DNA of 64,000 bases, from positions 558,001-622,000 of the forward strand of contig NZ_JAESVP010000001.1 of the NCBI RefSeq assembly GCF_016765795.1, in the 5' to 3' direction. How positions within the stretch are numbered: position 1 is the first letter of the stretch; each line of letters opens with the position of its first letter. A program made the translations under genes and the position numbers. This document shows positions 39,164 to 48,358 of this stretch, in pieces. The notes under the pieces were generated by a model, which was given only the letters and a program-made list of their open reading frames with translations, did not search any database and was not told where the DNA came from. This DNA is from Fuscibacter oryzae (GTDB taxonomy: Bacteria; Pseudomonadota; Alphaproteobacteria; Rhodobacterales; Rhodobacteraceae).

Positions 39164-40315
39164 ATGACCTTAGACGCCACCCTGCATACCGGCATGGCAG
39201 AGATTCCCGCGCCGGAGTGGGATGGGCTTGCCTGTCACGAATCCGGCCGCCCGCACGACCCGTTCACCACCCACCGCTTCCTGTCGGCGCTCGACCGTTC
39301 CCGGTCTACCGGCAAGGGCACTGGCTGGCAGACGCGGCCCTTGGTGCTGCGCGATCAGGGCCGCCTTGTCGCGGCGATGCCGCTTTATGTGAAAAGCCAC
39401 AGCCAGGGCGAATACATCTTTGATCACGGCTGGGCCGAGGCGCTGGAACGGGCGGGCGGCAGCTATTACCCCAAACTGCAATCTGCCGTGCCCTTTACCC
39501 CCGCCACCGGGCGGCGGTTTCTGGGCGCGCCGGACTATCGCACGGCGCTGATGGAAACGGCGATAGACCTGACGCGCGGCAACGGCCTGTCGTCACTGCA
39601 TGTGACCTTCTGCACCAAGGAAGAGGCACTGGCGCTGACCGGCCTTGACGGGACCTTGCGCCGGATTACCCAGCAATATCACTGGGAAAATCCCGGTTAC
39701 ACCAGCTTCGACGCCTTCCTTGCTGAACTTTCCAGCCGCAAGCGCAAGATGATCCGCAAGGAACGCGAAACCGCCCGCAGCCACGGCCTGACGATCCACG
39801 CCCTGACCGGCGATGACATCACGCCCGACCATTGGGCGGCGATGTGGGCATTTTATCAGGATACCGGCAGCCGCAAATGGGGCCGCCCCTATCTGACCCG
39901 CGAATTCTTTGACGAGTTGCACACCACCATGCGCGACGATGTGCTGCTGGTGCTGGCCTATGACGGCACGAAACCCGTCGCGGGGGCCTTGAACTTCATC
40001 GGGCGGCAAACGCTTTATGGCCGGTATTGGGGCTCTGTGGCCGAATATCCCTGCCTGCATTTCGAACTGTGCTACTATCAGGCGATGGACTACGCCATCG
40101 CCCATGGCCTGCGGGTCGAGGCGGGGGCGCAGGGCGAACACAAGCTGGCGCGCGGCTATCTGCCGGCCGAAATCCATTCCTTGCACTGGATTGAAAACCC
40201 CAGCTTCCGTGCCGCCGTTGCCCGCTATCTTACCGAAGAACGCCGCGCCGTGGGCGAAGAGATCGAGGTCTTGACCAGCTATGGCCCCTTCCGCAAGGTG
40301 ACCACCGACGACTGA
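39164..40315 (+). CDS. GNAT-fold protein of the DUF482 (COG3146, FemAB-like) family
   Basis: 383 residues. The blocks FDHGWAEALERAGGSYYPKLQSAVPFTPATGRRFL and ELSSRKRKMIRKERETAR, and the C-terminal EAGAQGEHKLARGYLP, are characteristic of DUF482, a double-GNAT (FemAB-like) family annotated as 'peptidoglycan/peptidogalycan biosynthesis'. It probably transfers an acyl or aminoacyl group; the substrate is unknown. A GST gene follows 18 bases later. Confidence 0.88.
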   Translation: MTLDATLHTGMAEIPAPEWDGLACHESGRPHDPFTTHRFLSALDRSRSTGKGTGWQTRPLVLRDQGRLVAAMPLYVKSHSQGEYIFDHGWAEALERAGGSYYPKLQSAVPFTPATGRRFLGAPDYRTALMETAIDLTRGNGLSSLHVTFCTKEEALALTGLDGTLRRITQQYHWENPGYTSFDAFLAELSSRKRKMIRKERETARSHGLTIHALTGDDITPDHWAAMWAFYQDTGSRKWGRPYLTREFFDELHTTMRDDVLLVLAYDGTKPVAGALNFIGRQTLYGRYWGSVAEYPCLHFELCYYQAMDYAIAHGLRVEAGAQGEHKLARGYLPAEIHSLHWIENPSFRAAVARYLTEERRAVGEEIEVLTSYGPFRKVTTDD

Positions 40316-40333
40316 GCCAAACGGGAGGAACCA

Positions 40334-40942
40334 ATGGCCCTGACGTTTTACACCAACCCGATGTCGCGCGGCCGTATCGTCCGCTGGATGCTGGAAGAGG
40401 TGGGCCAGCCCTATGACACCGTTGTCATGGCCTTCGGCCCGCCGATGAAAACGCCCGACTATCTGGCGATCAACCCGATGGGCAAGGTTCCCGTGCTGGT
40501 CCATGATCATGGCGTGGTGACCGAGGCGGGCGCTATCTGCACCTGGCTGGCCGATACCTTTCCGCAGGCAGGCCTGATGCCCGCCGATCGGGGTGCCTTG
40601 TATCGCTGGATGTTCTTTGGCGCGGGGCCGCTGAAACAGGCCGTGACCAACGGGTCCAAAGGCTGGGTGCCCACGGCAGAAGAGCGCGGTCGCTTTGGCT
40701 ATGGCAGCATGGATTCGGTGATGACCACGCTGATCGGGCATCTTGGCCGCAACACCTATTTCTGTGGCGATACTTTCAGCGCCGCCGATGTTTATGTCGG
40801 CAGCCAGATCGGCTGGGGTCTGCGCTTTGGCACCCTGCATACCGACCCGATGCTGCAAGCCTATTGGGACCGGATCGCCACCCGTCCCGCCCTTTCCCGC
40901 GCCAATGCGCTGGATGATGCGCTGATGCCGCCAAAATCCTGA
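40334..40942 (+). CDS. Glutathione S-transferase family protein
   Basis: 202 residues: an N-terminal thioredoxin-like domain with [20 protein letters not shown] and the glutathione-binding [10 protein letters not shown] and [12 protein letters not shown], then a helical C-terminal domain ([14 protein letters not shown]). Substrate unknown. GGAGG precedes the ATG. It lies between DUF482 and the pterin dehydratase gene in one orientation. Confidence 0.9.
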   Translation: MALTFYTNPMSRGRIVRWMLEEVGQPYDTVVMAFGPPMKTPDYLAINPMGKVPVLVHDHGVVTEAGAICTWLADTFPQAGLMPADRGALYRWMFFGAGPLKQAVTNGSKGWVPTAEERGRFGYGSMDSVMTTLIGHLGRNTYFCGDTFSAADVYVGSQIGWGLRFGTLHTDPMLQAYWDRIATRPALSRANALDDALMPPKS

Positions 40943-40959
40943 TCGCGAAAGGACAGACC

Positions 40960-41337
40960 ATGCCCGCAACCCTGTTGTCAGACGAAGACCGCGTGACCCG
41001 CCTGCCCGCCTTGGGCGAAACCGGCTGGATGGGCGTGGCCGACCGCGACGCCCTGCGCAAAATATGGAAATTCAAAAGCTTTTCTGAAGCCTGGGGCTTC
41101 ATGTCCCGCGCGGCACTGGCGGCGGAAAAGCTGAACCATCACCCGGAATGGTCGAACACTTACAATGTGGTCGATGTCACGCTGACCACGCATGACTGCG
41201 ACGGCCTGTCAGCGCTGGATGTGGAACTGGCGCAGCGGATGGACAAGCTGGCGGGCGACGCCACCGTGGTGCGCAACCATTCCGAGCCGGTAGACTGCCT
41301 GTGCAAGCTGCACGCAGGTGGCAAAGGGGCGGCCTGA
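40960..41337 (+). CDS. 4a-hydroxytetrahydrobiopterin dehydratase-like protein with C-terminal tail
   Basis: Pterin-4a-carbinolamine dehydratase fold; the signature [29 protein letters not shown] (about 59-87) contains the catalytic His-His and the later His. Ordinarily it recycles the oxidised cofactor of aromatic amino-acid hydroxylases, but none is in the window. At 125 residues it is longer than the usual 95-110, with an extra tail (about 97-125) holding VDCLCKLH, a C-x-C pair. AAAGGA precedes the ATG. Confidence 0.85.
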   Translation: MPATLLSDEDRVTRLPALGETGWMGVADRDALRKIWKFKSFSEAWGFMSRAALAAEKLNHHPEWSNTYNVVDVTLTTHDCDGLSALDVELAQRMDKLAGDATVVRNHSEPVDCLCKLHAGGKGAA

Positions 41338-41352
41338 GCCGCCCCCCAAAGA

Positions 41353-41841
41353 TCAGATCGCGTCCAGCATCGCCTCGCCGCCCGAAATCTCGCAGGCGCT
41401 GGTTTCCTGCCCATGGTGCAGAACCTTGACCACGCCATCTTCGGCATAAAGCGCATAGCGCTTGGACCGGTCATTCAGCCCCAGATGCGGTACCGAAAAC
41501 TCCATCCCGATTGCCTTGGTAAAGCTGGAATCGGCATCGCCCAGAAAAGTGATGCCCGCCGTGGTTCCACCCGTGCTGTCACCCCAGGCCTTCATCACAA
41601 AGGGGTCGTTGACCGAAAGGCAGATGATCTCATCGACACCCTTGGCATCAAACTTGCCTTTGGTACGGATAAAGCTGGGCACATGCGCCGTGGTACAGGT
41701 GCCGGTATAGGCCCCCGGCAGACCAAAGATCACCACTTTGCGGCCCGCGAGCTTTGCCCCCAGATCGACCGCTTCGGCGCCATTTGCCCCCATCTGCAAA
41801 ACCGTTGCCGCTGGCAGCTTGTCGCCCACTGAAATCGTCAT
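41353..41841 (-). CDS. Peroxiredoxin (Prx5 type)
   Basis: 162 residues. The peroxidatic cysteine lies in PGAYTGTCTTAHVPSF, the Prx5-type form of P-G-A-F-T-P-x-C-S. Reduces hydroperoxides with glutathione/glutaredoxin or thioredoxin. A C-terminal cysteine (ETSACEIS) could act as resolving residue. ATG 41841 has GAGGGA upstream; the longer frame back to 41976 lies in the divergent oxidoreductase gene and is rejected. Confidence 0.93.
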   Translation of the reverse strand: MTISVGDKLPAATVLQMGANGAEAVDLGAKLAGRKVVIFGLPGAYTGTCTTAHVPSFIRTKGKFDAKGVDEIICLSVNDPFVMKAWGDSTGGTTAGITFLGDADSSFTKAIGMEFSVPHLGLNDRSKRYALYAEDGVVKVLHHGQETSACEISGGEAMLDAI

Positions 41842-41920
41842 TCTTCGTCCCTCGTCACGTTGCGTTTCCTGTATCACGGGATATAGGGTCCGGCCCTGAC
41901 AAGGGCCAGAGGGGGCAAAG

Positions 41921-43129
41921 ATGGCGCATGTGGTGATTGTGGGCGCGGGGCAGGCAGGAGCGGCGGTGGCGGCCAAATTGCGCGCGCTTGGCCATGACGG
42001 GCAAATTACGATGATTGGCGAAGAGCCGAGTCCTCCCTATCAACGCCCGCCCCTGTCAAAGGCCTATCTGTTGGGCGAGATGGAGGAAGAGCGTCTGTGG
42101 CTGCGCGCGCCCGATTTCTGGGGCCAGCACAACATCGCGCTGAAACTGGGGACCAAGGTGACGGCTATCGACACCGGCGCACAGACCGTGACTGTTGGCG
42201 GCGAAACCATTGCCTATGACGATCTGGTGCTGACCACCGGGTCCACCCCCCGCCGTCTGCCTGCCGCCGTGGGTGGCGATCTGGGTGGCGTCTACACCGT
42301 GCGCACCTTGGCCGATGTCGATGCGATGCGGGCCGAGTTTCAGCCGGGCCGCAATCTTGTGGTTGTTGGCGGCGGCTATATCGGGCTGGAGGCGGCGGCA
42401 GTTGCGCGCAAGCTGGGCCTGAATGTCACCGTGATCGAAATGGCCCCGCGCATCCTGCAACGGGTGGCGGCGCCCGAAACCTCGGCCTATTTCCGCAAGT
42501 TGCATGGCGATGCGGGCGCGGTCATTCTGGAAGAAACCGGGTTAGACCGGCTGGTGGGCGACGGGCATGTCAGCGCGGTGCGTCTGAAAGACGGGCGCGA
42601 GTTGCCCGCCGATTTCGTCATTGCAGGCGTGGGCATCACGCCGGGCGCGGAATTGGCCGAGGCTGCGGGCATCGCGATTGAAAACGGCATCCGCACCGAT
42701 GAGACGGGCCAGACCAGCGCGCCACATGTCTGGGCCGCGGGCGATTGTGCCAGCTTTCCGCATAACGGCGGGCGCATCCGGCTGGAATCTGTGGGCAATG
42801 CGATTGATCAGGGTGAACTGGTCGCCGAGAATATCATGGGCGCGGGCGTGGTCTATCAGGCCAAGCCGTGGTTCTGGTCCGACCAGTATGATTGCAAATT
42901 GCAGATCGCGGGCCTGAACACCGGCTATGATCGCGTGGTAACGCGCCAGACCGAGGGCGAGGCGGTCAGCTACTGGTATTATCAGGGCGACCGCCTGCTC
43001 GCGGTGGATGCGATGAACGACAGCCGAGCCTACATGGTGGGCAAGCGCCTGATCGAAATGGGGAAAGCCCCGGACGCTGCCAAAATTTCCGATCCGGCGA
43101 CGGATCTGAAGGCACTGCTCAAGGGATGA
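41921..43129 (+). CDS. FAD-dependent ferredoxin/rubredoxin reductase-like oxidoreductase
   Basis: 402 residues with two dinucleotide folds: FAD at the N terminus (VVIVGAGQAGAAVAAKLR), NAD(P)H in the middle (LVVVGGGYIGLEAAAVARKLG), and the second FAD motif TSAPHVWAAGDCA. The layout fits putidaredoxin/rhodocoxin reductases, which reduce a 2Fe-2S ferredoxin or rubredoxin for a monooxygenase. No ferredoxin is adjacent. The gene is divergent from the peroxiredoxin; about 79 bases separate them. Confidence 0.9.
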   Translation: MAHVVIVGAGQAGAAVAAKLRALGHDGQITMIGEEPSPPYQRPPLSKAYLLGEMEEERLWLRAPDFWGQHNIALKLGTKVTAIDTGAQTVTVGGETIAYDDLVLTTGSTPRRLPAAVGGDLGGVYTVRTLADVDAMRAEFQPGRNLVVVGGGYIGLEAAAVARKLGLNVTVIEMAPRILQRVAAPETSAYFRKLHGDAGAVILEETGLDRLVGDGHVSAVRLKDGRELPADFVIAGVGITPGAELAEAAGIAIENGIRTDETGQTSAPHVWAAGDCASFPHNGGRIRLESVGNAIDQGELVAENIMGAGVVYQAKPWFWSDQYDCKLQIAGLNTGYDRVVTRQTEGEAVSYWYYQGDRLLAVDAMNDSRAYMVGKRLIEMGKAPDAAKISDPATDLKALLKG

Positions 43130-43193
43130 TGTCCGCTCCCATCTCCATCCCCTTTCCCCGAACGGGAGAGGGGTGCGCCCCTTTGGCAGCGCC

Positions 43194-43763
43194 ATGAGGA
43201 TCATCGGCGGCGCAAGGCGCGGGCTGAAACTGGCCGAGGTGGGCGAAGGTGATCCGGCGGCGCATCTGCGCCCCACCTCTGACCGCGTGCGAGAGGCGAT
43301 CTTCAACCTGTTGATCAACGGGGGCTATGGCGACCCGGTGACCGACGCACGGGTGCTGGACCTGTTTGCAGGCACCGGCGCGCTGGGGCTGGAGGCGCTG
43401 TCGCGTGGGGCGGCGCGGGTGGCATTTGTCGATGATGGCGCCACTGCCCGCGCGCTCTTGCGCCGCAATATCGAGGCCATGCAGGCGATGGGCACCACCG
43501 ATGTCTGGCGGCGCGATGCCACCCGCATGGGGCCGAACCGGGGGCCTGAGTATGGGTTGGTGTTCCTTGACCCACCCTATGGCAAGGCGCTTGGCGAGGC
43601 GGCCCTGGCAAGCTGTGTTGAAGGCGGCTGGCTGGCCCCCGGCGCGCTGGTGGTGTGGGAAGAAGGCACTACCCCCCTCGTGCCCGACGGGTTCGAGGAG
43701 TTGGATCAGCGCAAATACGGCGATACGCTGGTTACAATCCTGCGGGCACCGGATGGTGCGTGA
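43194..43763 (+). CDS. rsmD: 16S rRNA (guanine966-N2)-methyltransferase RsmD
   Basis: 189 residues, methylates G966 of 16S rRNA. Starts MRIIGGARRGLKL, with RPTSDRVREAIFN, motif I VLDLFAGTGALGLEALSRGA and catalytic FLDPPYGKAL. A GTG at 43173 would add seven residues, but the MRIIGG start is the family norm. Its last codons and stop form the left arm of a perfect hairpin. Confidence 0.95.
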   Translation: MRIIGGARRGLKLAEVGEGDPAAHLRPTSDRVREAIFNLLINGGYGDPVTDARVLDLFAGTGALGLEALSRGAARVAFVDDGATARALLRRNIEAMQAMGTTDVWRRDATRMGPNRGPEYGLVFLDPPYGKALGEAALASCVEGGWLAPGALVVWEEGTTPLVPDGFEELDQRKYGDTLVTILRAPDGA

Positions 43764-43774
43764 AATCACGCACC
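43755..43774. terminator. Hairpin spanning the rsmD stop (bidirectional terminator candidate)
   Basis: GGTGCGTGA (43755-43763) pairs perfectly with TCACGCACC (43766-43774), loop AA. It lies between convergent rsmD and map; a related shorter hairpin GCGTGC/GCACGC follows at 43798-43812. There is no long T-run. Confidence 0.55.
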
Positions 43775-43817
43775 CTACCGCCAGACCATGAGACTTAGCG
43801 TGCTACGCACGCACCGC

Positions 43818-44648
43818 CTATTCCCAGCCCTTGAAGAACTTGCCCGCAGGCGACGCGGTGAAAATCTCGCATCCCGTGGCGGTGACGCCGATCGAATGCT
43901 CATATTGCGCGCTGTCGCGGCCATCGCGGGTCACGGCGGTCCAGTCGTCTTTCAGCACCTTGGTTTCGGGGCGGCCCAGGTTCACCATCGGCTCGATGGT
44001 AAAGAACATGCCCTCTTCAAGCACCGCGCCCGACCCCGGGCGGCCATAGTGCAGCACATTCGGCGGGGCATGAAACACCCGGCCCAAGCCGTGGCCGCAG
44101 AAATCGCGCACCACAGACATGCGCGCCGCCTCGACATAGGTCTGAATGGCATGGCCGATGTCGCCAAAGGTGTTGCCGGGCTTGACCGTGGCAATCCCGC
44201 GCATCAGCGCCTCATGCGTGATCTCGATCAGCCGCATCCGCCAGGGTTTGACGTTGCCCGCCACATACATCCGGCTGGAATCGCCGAACCAGCCATCGAC
44301 GATCACGGTCACATCGACGTTCAGAATGTCACCATCCTGAATCACATCCGACGAACGCCCCGGAACCTTTGCCCCCGGAATGCCGTGGCAGACCACCTGA
44401 TTGACGCTGATGCACGAGGCGTGCTGATAGCCCTTGTAGCCGATGGTCGCCGACACCACCCCGCGCCGGTCAACTTCGGCGCGGATGAAATCATCAATCT
44501 CGCCCGTGGTGGCGCCGGGCTTGACCAGCGCTGCCACCATGTCGAGGATTTCGGCCACAACCCGCCCCGCCACGCGCATTCCTGCGAAATCCGCATCCTC
44601 ATAGATACGAATGCCATCACGGGTCACGCGGCCGCGGGTCTCTTCCAA
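43818..44648 (-). CDS. map: Methionine aminopeptidase, type I
   Basis: Removes the initiator Met from nascent proteins. 276 residues. Metal ligands lie in NVDVTVIVDGWFGDSSRMY (two Asp), FCGHGLGRVFH (His), FFTIEPMV (Glu) and QYEHSIGVT (Glu region), with the substrate His in HASCISVN. Transcription converges on rsmD; the divergent neighbour is the CinA-like gene. Confidence 0.96.
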   Translation of the reverse strand: MEETRGRVTRDGIRIYEDADFAGMRVAGRVVAEILDMVAALVKPGATTGEIDDFIRAEVDRRGVVSATIGYKGYQHASCISVNQVVCHGIPGAKVPGRSSDVIQDGDILNVDVTVIVDGWFGDSSRMYVAGNVKPWRMRLIEITHEALMRGIATVKPGNTFGDIGHAIQTYVEAARMSVVRDFCGHGLGRVFHAPPNVLHYGRPGSGAVLEEGMFFTIEPMVNLGRPETKVLKDDWTAVTRDGRDSAQYEHSIGVTATGCEIFTASPAGKFFKGWE

Positions 44649-44760
44649 GGTGTCCTCATCGCATTTGGCGCCAGATCACGGCCTAGATAGGGGATCGGGC
44701 GGGGCTTGACCAGTAGGGCGCAGGTCACACCTATAACGAACATCAAGATCGGAGGCACAG

Positions 44761-45480
44761 ATGCCGAATCCTACCGCCGCCATGCTGGTCATCGGTGATG
44801 AAATCCTTTCGGGCCGCACCCGCGATTCGAACATGCACTATCTGGCGGGCGAGCTGACCCGTATCGGCATCCGTCTGGTCGAGGTGCGGGTGGTGGCCGA
44901 TGATCACGCCGCTATTGTTGCGGCGGTGAACGCGCTGCGGGCGGGGGTGGACCACCTTTTCACCTCGGGCGGTATCGGACCAACGCATGATGACATCACC
45001 GCCGATGCGATTACGGCAGCCTTTGGGGCGCATATCGGCCACCGTGCCGATGCCATGGCGCTGCTGCAAGCCCATTACGACCGCGCGGGCCTGCCTTTCA
45101 ACGAGGCGCGCCAGCGCATGGCCCGCATTCCTGACGGAGCCATTCTGATCGACAATCCAGTCTCGACCGCGCCCGGTTTCACCCTTGGCAATGTGCATGT
45201 CATGGCAGGCGTGCCGAACATCTTTCAGGCCATGGTCGCCAGTGTCCTGCCCACCCTGACCGGCGGCGCCCCCCTGTTGTCGCAATCCCTGCGCGTGAAC
45301 CGGGGCGAGGGCGAGATCGCCAGCGATTTCGGTGCGCTGGCCGCACAGTTCCCCGATCTGTCGATGGGTTCCTATCCCTTCATCCAGAACGGTGCGCATG
45401 GCACCAACCTGGTGATCCGCGGCACCGATCCGGCCCTGCTGGCCGAGGCGATGAAGCGGCTGGTGGCGCTGTTCGGATGA
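44761..45480 (+). CDS. CinA-like competence/damage-inducible protein (MoCF-binding domain)
   Basis: 239 residues consisting of the MoaB/MogA-like (molybdopterin-binding) domain only: AMLVIGDEILSGRTRDSN and FTSGGIGPTHDDITADAI. The C-terminal nicotinamide-nucleotide amidase domain of full-length CinA is absent. COG1058-type proteins of this kind have ADP-ribose pyrophosphatase activity in some species; the role here is unproven. The stop overlaps the GNAT gene start (ATGA). Confidence 0.9.
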   Translation: MPNPTAAMLVIGDEILSGRTRDSNMHYLAGELTRIGIRLVEVRVVADDHAAIVAAVNALRAGVDHLFTSGGIGPTHDDITADAITAAFGAHIGHRADAMALLQAHYDRAGLPFNEARQRMARIPDGAILIDNPVSTAPGFTLGNVHVMAGVPNIFQAMVASVLPTLTGGAPLLSQSLRVNRGEGEIASDFGALAAQFPDLSMGSYPFIQNGAHGTNLVIRGTDPALLAEAMKRLVALFG

Positions 45481-46193
45481 CGAAGGCCCCATCCCCTACC
45501 CCCGATCGCCTGTTTGCCGCGATGGAGGCAACATGGCCCCCTGCCCGGCGCTGGCCACTTGGCCCCTTTGCCCTGCGCGATGGTGCGGGGGGCGGCAAGC
45601 GCGTGTCGGCGGCAAGCGCCACCGGCCCATGGCTCTCGGCTGATCTTGACGCAGCAGAGGCCGCGATGGACGCCCCCCTGTTCCTGATCGGCCCGCAAGA
45701 TCAGGCGCTGGACATGGAACTGGCAGCGCGGGAATACACGGTGATTGATCCGGTGCTGGCCTATGCCGCTCCCGTGGCCGATTTGGTGCAGATGCTGCCG
45801 AAACGGATGACCACCTTTCCCCACTGGCCACCGATGCAGATTGCCCGCGACCTGTGGGCCGAGGGCGGCATCGGGCCCGCACGGGTGGCGGTGATGCACC
45901 GCGCCAAGGGGGCCAAGACCGCCATTCTGGGCCGCGCGCAGGACCGCGCCGCGGGTGTTGCCTTTGTCGCCTGCGACGGTGATCTGGCGATGCTGCACGC
46001 GCTGGAGGTGTCGCCTGCCTTTCGTCGGCAGGGTTCCGCGCACAACATCCTGCGGGCGGCAGCACTTTGGGCGCAAGACCAAGGGGCAACCACCCTCTCG
46101 CTGGTGGTCACAACCGCCAATGCCCCGGCCCGTGCCCTTTATACTTCCGTCGGAATGCAGGTTGTGGGACACTATCATTATCGACAGAAATGA
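45477..46193 (+). CDS. GNAT family N-acetyltransferase
   Basis: 238 residues. The C-terminal half is a GNAT domain with the acetyl-CoA loop SPAFRRQGSAHNILRAAALWA and the following VVTTANAPARALYTSVGMQVVGHYHY. The N-terminal half (about 1-115) begins RLFAAMEATWPPARRW and is a second, degenerate GNAT-like region. Substrate unknown. Coupled to the CinA-like gene. Confidence 0.88.
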   Translation: MTKAPSPTPDRLFAAMEATWPPARRWPLGPFALRDGAGGGKRVSAASATGPWLSADLDAAEAAMDAPLFLIGPQDQALDMELAAREYTVIDPVLAYAAPVADLVQMLPKRMTTFPHWPPMQIARDLWAEGGIGPARVAVMHRAKGAKTAILGRAQDRAAGVAFVACDGDLAMLHALEVSPAFRRQGSAHNILRAAALWAQDQGATTLSLVVTTANAPARALYTSVGMQVVGHYHYRQK

Positions 46194-46214
46194 GCCCGCG
46201 AGAGGCCAGAACTG

Positions 46215-47234
46215 GTGAAAGCCACAAGACCCAGATTGCAGCCGCTTTGCACGGCAGCCCTTGCGGTGCTTGCCGCCTGTCCGGCCATTGCCGTCGAGGC
46301 GCCCCTTACATTTCCGGCCACCGCCGAAATCACGGCCAGCCATAGCCAACCGATGACCTCTTATAGCCTTGCCATCGGCCCGTTTCGGGATGGGGCATTG
46401 CAGGTCCGTCCGATCGAGGGCGCAGTCGATCAGACCGCCTGGCGCTTTGGAGCCGACGGGGTAGGCACACTGGAAATTCTGGCACCCCTGCGACAACAAC
46501 TTCGGGATCAGGGGTTTACCTCACTTTACGAATGCCAGAGCGAGGGCTGCGGCGGCTATGATTTCCGCTATGCCAGCGATGTGCTGGCCGAACCGGATAT
46601 GCACGTCGATCTGGGCGATTTCCGGTATTTCGCCGCCGAACGGGCGGGGGCTGCGGGGCCGGTCTATGTTGCGTTGCTGATCAGCCGGTCGGCCCATGAC
46701 GGCTTTGTCCAGATGACGCGCATCGGCCCCGAACTTGCGGCACCCGATGCACTGACCACCTCGACCAAATCACCACAGCAACTGGCCCCCGCCACGCCCT
46801 TGGACGCTGTTGCGCCAGTCGCGGCTGCGCCCGTGACCGCGCCGCCCGACATGGCGGGCAAACTTGCCTCTGGTCAGCCGGCGGTGCTGGACGGGTTGGT
46901 GTTCCCGTCCGGCTCGGCAAATCTTGCCGCAGGTGAGTACCCGGAACTGGTGGCACTCGGTGATTGGCTGCGCGCCGATCCGGCGCGCAAGGCGCTGCTG
47001 GTCGGCCATACCGATGCCTCTGGCACGCAGGCGGCCAACCTGCGGCTGTCAAAGGCGCGGGCCGAAAGCGTGCGGCGCTGGCTGATCGATACGCTTTCGG
47101 TCGATGCCGCACAGGTTTCGGCCGATGGCGCGGGCTTTCTGGCCCCCCGCGCCAGCAACGCCACCGACGAAGGCCGCCGTCAAAACAGAAGGGTCGAGGT
47201 CATTGCGACCTCGACCCTTTCCGTCAGCCCTTAG
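46215..47234 (+). CDS. OmpA-family protein with C-terminal peptidoglycan-binding domain
   Basis: 339 residues, GTG start. Signal peptide (LQPLCTAALAVLAACPAIA); residues around ALAVLAAC could also be read as a lipobox. The middle region (about 30-200) is not recognised. The OmpA-like C-terminal domain (about 225-335) has LLVGHTDASGTQAANLRLS and the final RRQNRRVEV, residues that bind diaminopimelate. It should link the outer membrane or periplasm to the cell wall. It follows the GNAT gene by 21 bases. Confidence 0.88.
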   Translation: MKATRPRLQPLCTAALAVLAACPAIAVEAPLTFPATAEITASHSQPMTSYSLAIGPFRDGALQVRPIEGAVDQTAWRFGADGVGTLEILAPLRQQLRDQGFTSLYECQSEGCGGYDFRYASDVLAEPDMHVDLGDFRYFAAERAGAAGPVYVALLISRSAHDGFVQMTRIGPELAAPDALTTSTKSPQQLAPATPLDAVAPVAAAPVTAPPDMAGKLASGQPAVLDGLVFPSGSANLAAGEYPELVALGDWLRADPARKALLVGHTDASGTQAANLRLSKARAESVRRWLIDTLSVDAAQVSADGAGFLAPRASNATDEGRRQNRRVEVIATSTLSVSP

Positions 47235-47241
47235 GCAGATT

Positions 47242-48147
47242 TCACCAGTTGTCGGGGCCTTTGTCGAGGAACCGCCGTGCCAGAAAGTCGATGAAGGCGC
47301 GCACCTTGGGCTGGGTGAACCGGCCCGGCGGATAGACGGCATAAATGCCCAGAACTTCGGTCGGCAGGCCGGGAATGGCCTCTTCGATCTGCCCAAGACG
47401 CATCGCATCAGCATAAAGGAACGACGGCAGGAACGCGATGCCAAGGCCCGAAATCGCAGCATTCAGCAGGCTTTGCCCGTCATTCACCGTCAGCCACCCG
47501 GCAGAGCGGACCTGACGCTTTTCCCCCGATGGCGCGGTGATTTTCCAAACATTGCCATTGGCTTGGTTGGAGTAATGCAGCAGCTTGTGGTCGTTCAGAT
47601 CGTCGATCTTCATCGGACGCCCGAACTTCTGGTAATAGGCGGGCGAGGCGATCATCCGCTTGGTCGTCTCGGTCAGCTTGCGGGCCCGCAGCGACGAGTC
47701 TTCCAGTTCACCCACCCGGATCGCAAGGTCAAAGCCTTCGCTGATCAACTCGACATAGCGGTTGTTCAGCACCATGTTCACGGTGATGTCGGGATATTCC
47801 AGCAGGAAATCGCCCAGGATCGGCGACAGCAGGTTCACCCCGAAATCGGTGGCGACGCTGATCCGCAACAGACCCGAAGGCGCGGATTGCATACTTGTCA
47901 CTAGGGCATCGGCCTCTCCGGCGTCGTTCAGAACGCGGCGGGCACGGTCGTAATAGGCCAAGCCGATTTCGGTCGGCGAAACGCGGCGAGTCGTGCGGTT
48001 CAAAAGCCGGGCGCCGAGACGCGCCTCCAGCGCAGAGACATGCTTGGAAACGGCGGATTTCGAAATCCCCATCTTCTTCGCGGCATCCGTGAATCCGCCC
48101 TGATCCACCACGGTGGCGAAGGCTTCCATTTCTGTCAGTCGGTCCAT
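47242..48147 (-). CDS. LysR-family transcriptional regulator
   Basis: 301 residues: N-terminal winged helix (MDRLTEMEAFATVVDQGGF, KMGISKSAVSKHVSALEARLG) and a periplasmic-binding-protein-like effector domain (from about 90, GLLRISVATDFG). The regulated gene is unclear, since the adjacent genes are an OmpA-family protein and an M23 peptidase. ATG 48147 has GGGG upstream; the longer frame to 48312 is rejected. The 211 bases upstream show no gene. Confidence 0.93.
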   Translation of the reverse strand: MDRLTEMEAFATVVDQGGFTDAAKKMGISKSAVSKHVSALEARLGARLLNRTTRRVSPTEIGLAYYDRARRVLNDAGEADALVTSMQSAPSGLLRISVATDFGVNLLSPILGDFLLEYPDITVNMVLNNRYVELISEGFDLAIRVGELEDSSLRARKLTETTKRMIASPAYYQKFGRPMKIDDLNDHKLLHYSNQANGNVWKITAPSGEKRQVRSAGWLTVNDGQSLLNAAISGLGIAFLPSFLYADAMRLGQIEEAIPGLPTEVLGIYAVYPPGRFTQPKVRAFIDFLARRFLDKGPDNW

Positions 48148-48358
48148 TTGTTTCCCCAAGGTGGCAGCAAGGGCAGATGGAGTGTTATTGACCGCCAATT
48201 CGGGCAGGATCGGGGCGCAGACGCGACCGATCCGGGGTAATGTCGCGGATCGTTGAAGGCAGGGAAACGACCAAGCAAGGCAAATCCGGCGAAAGCGCCA
48301 CGAATGACCCAAGGATTACTGATCAACGCAGGGTATTTTGCCTGATTTTCGCTCGCAA

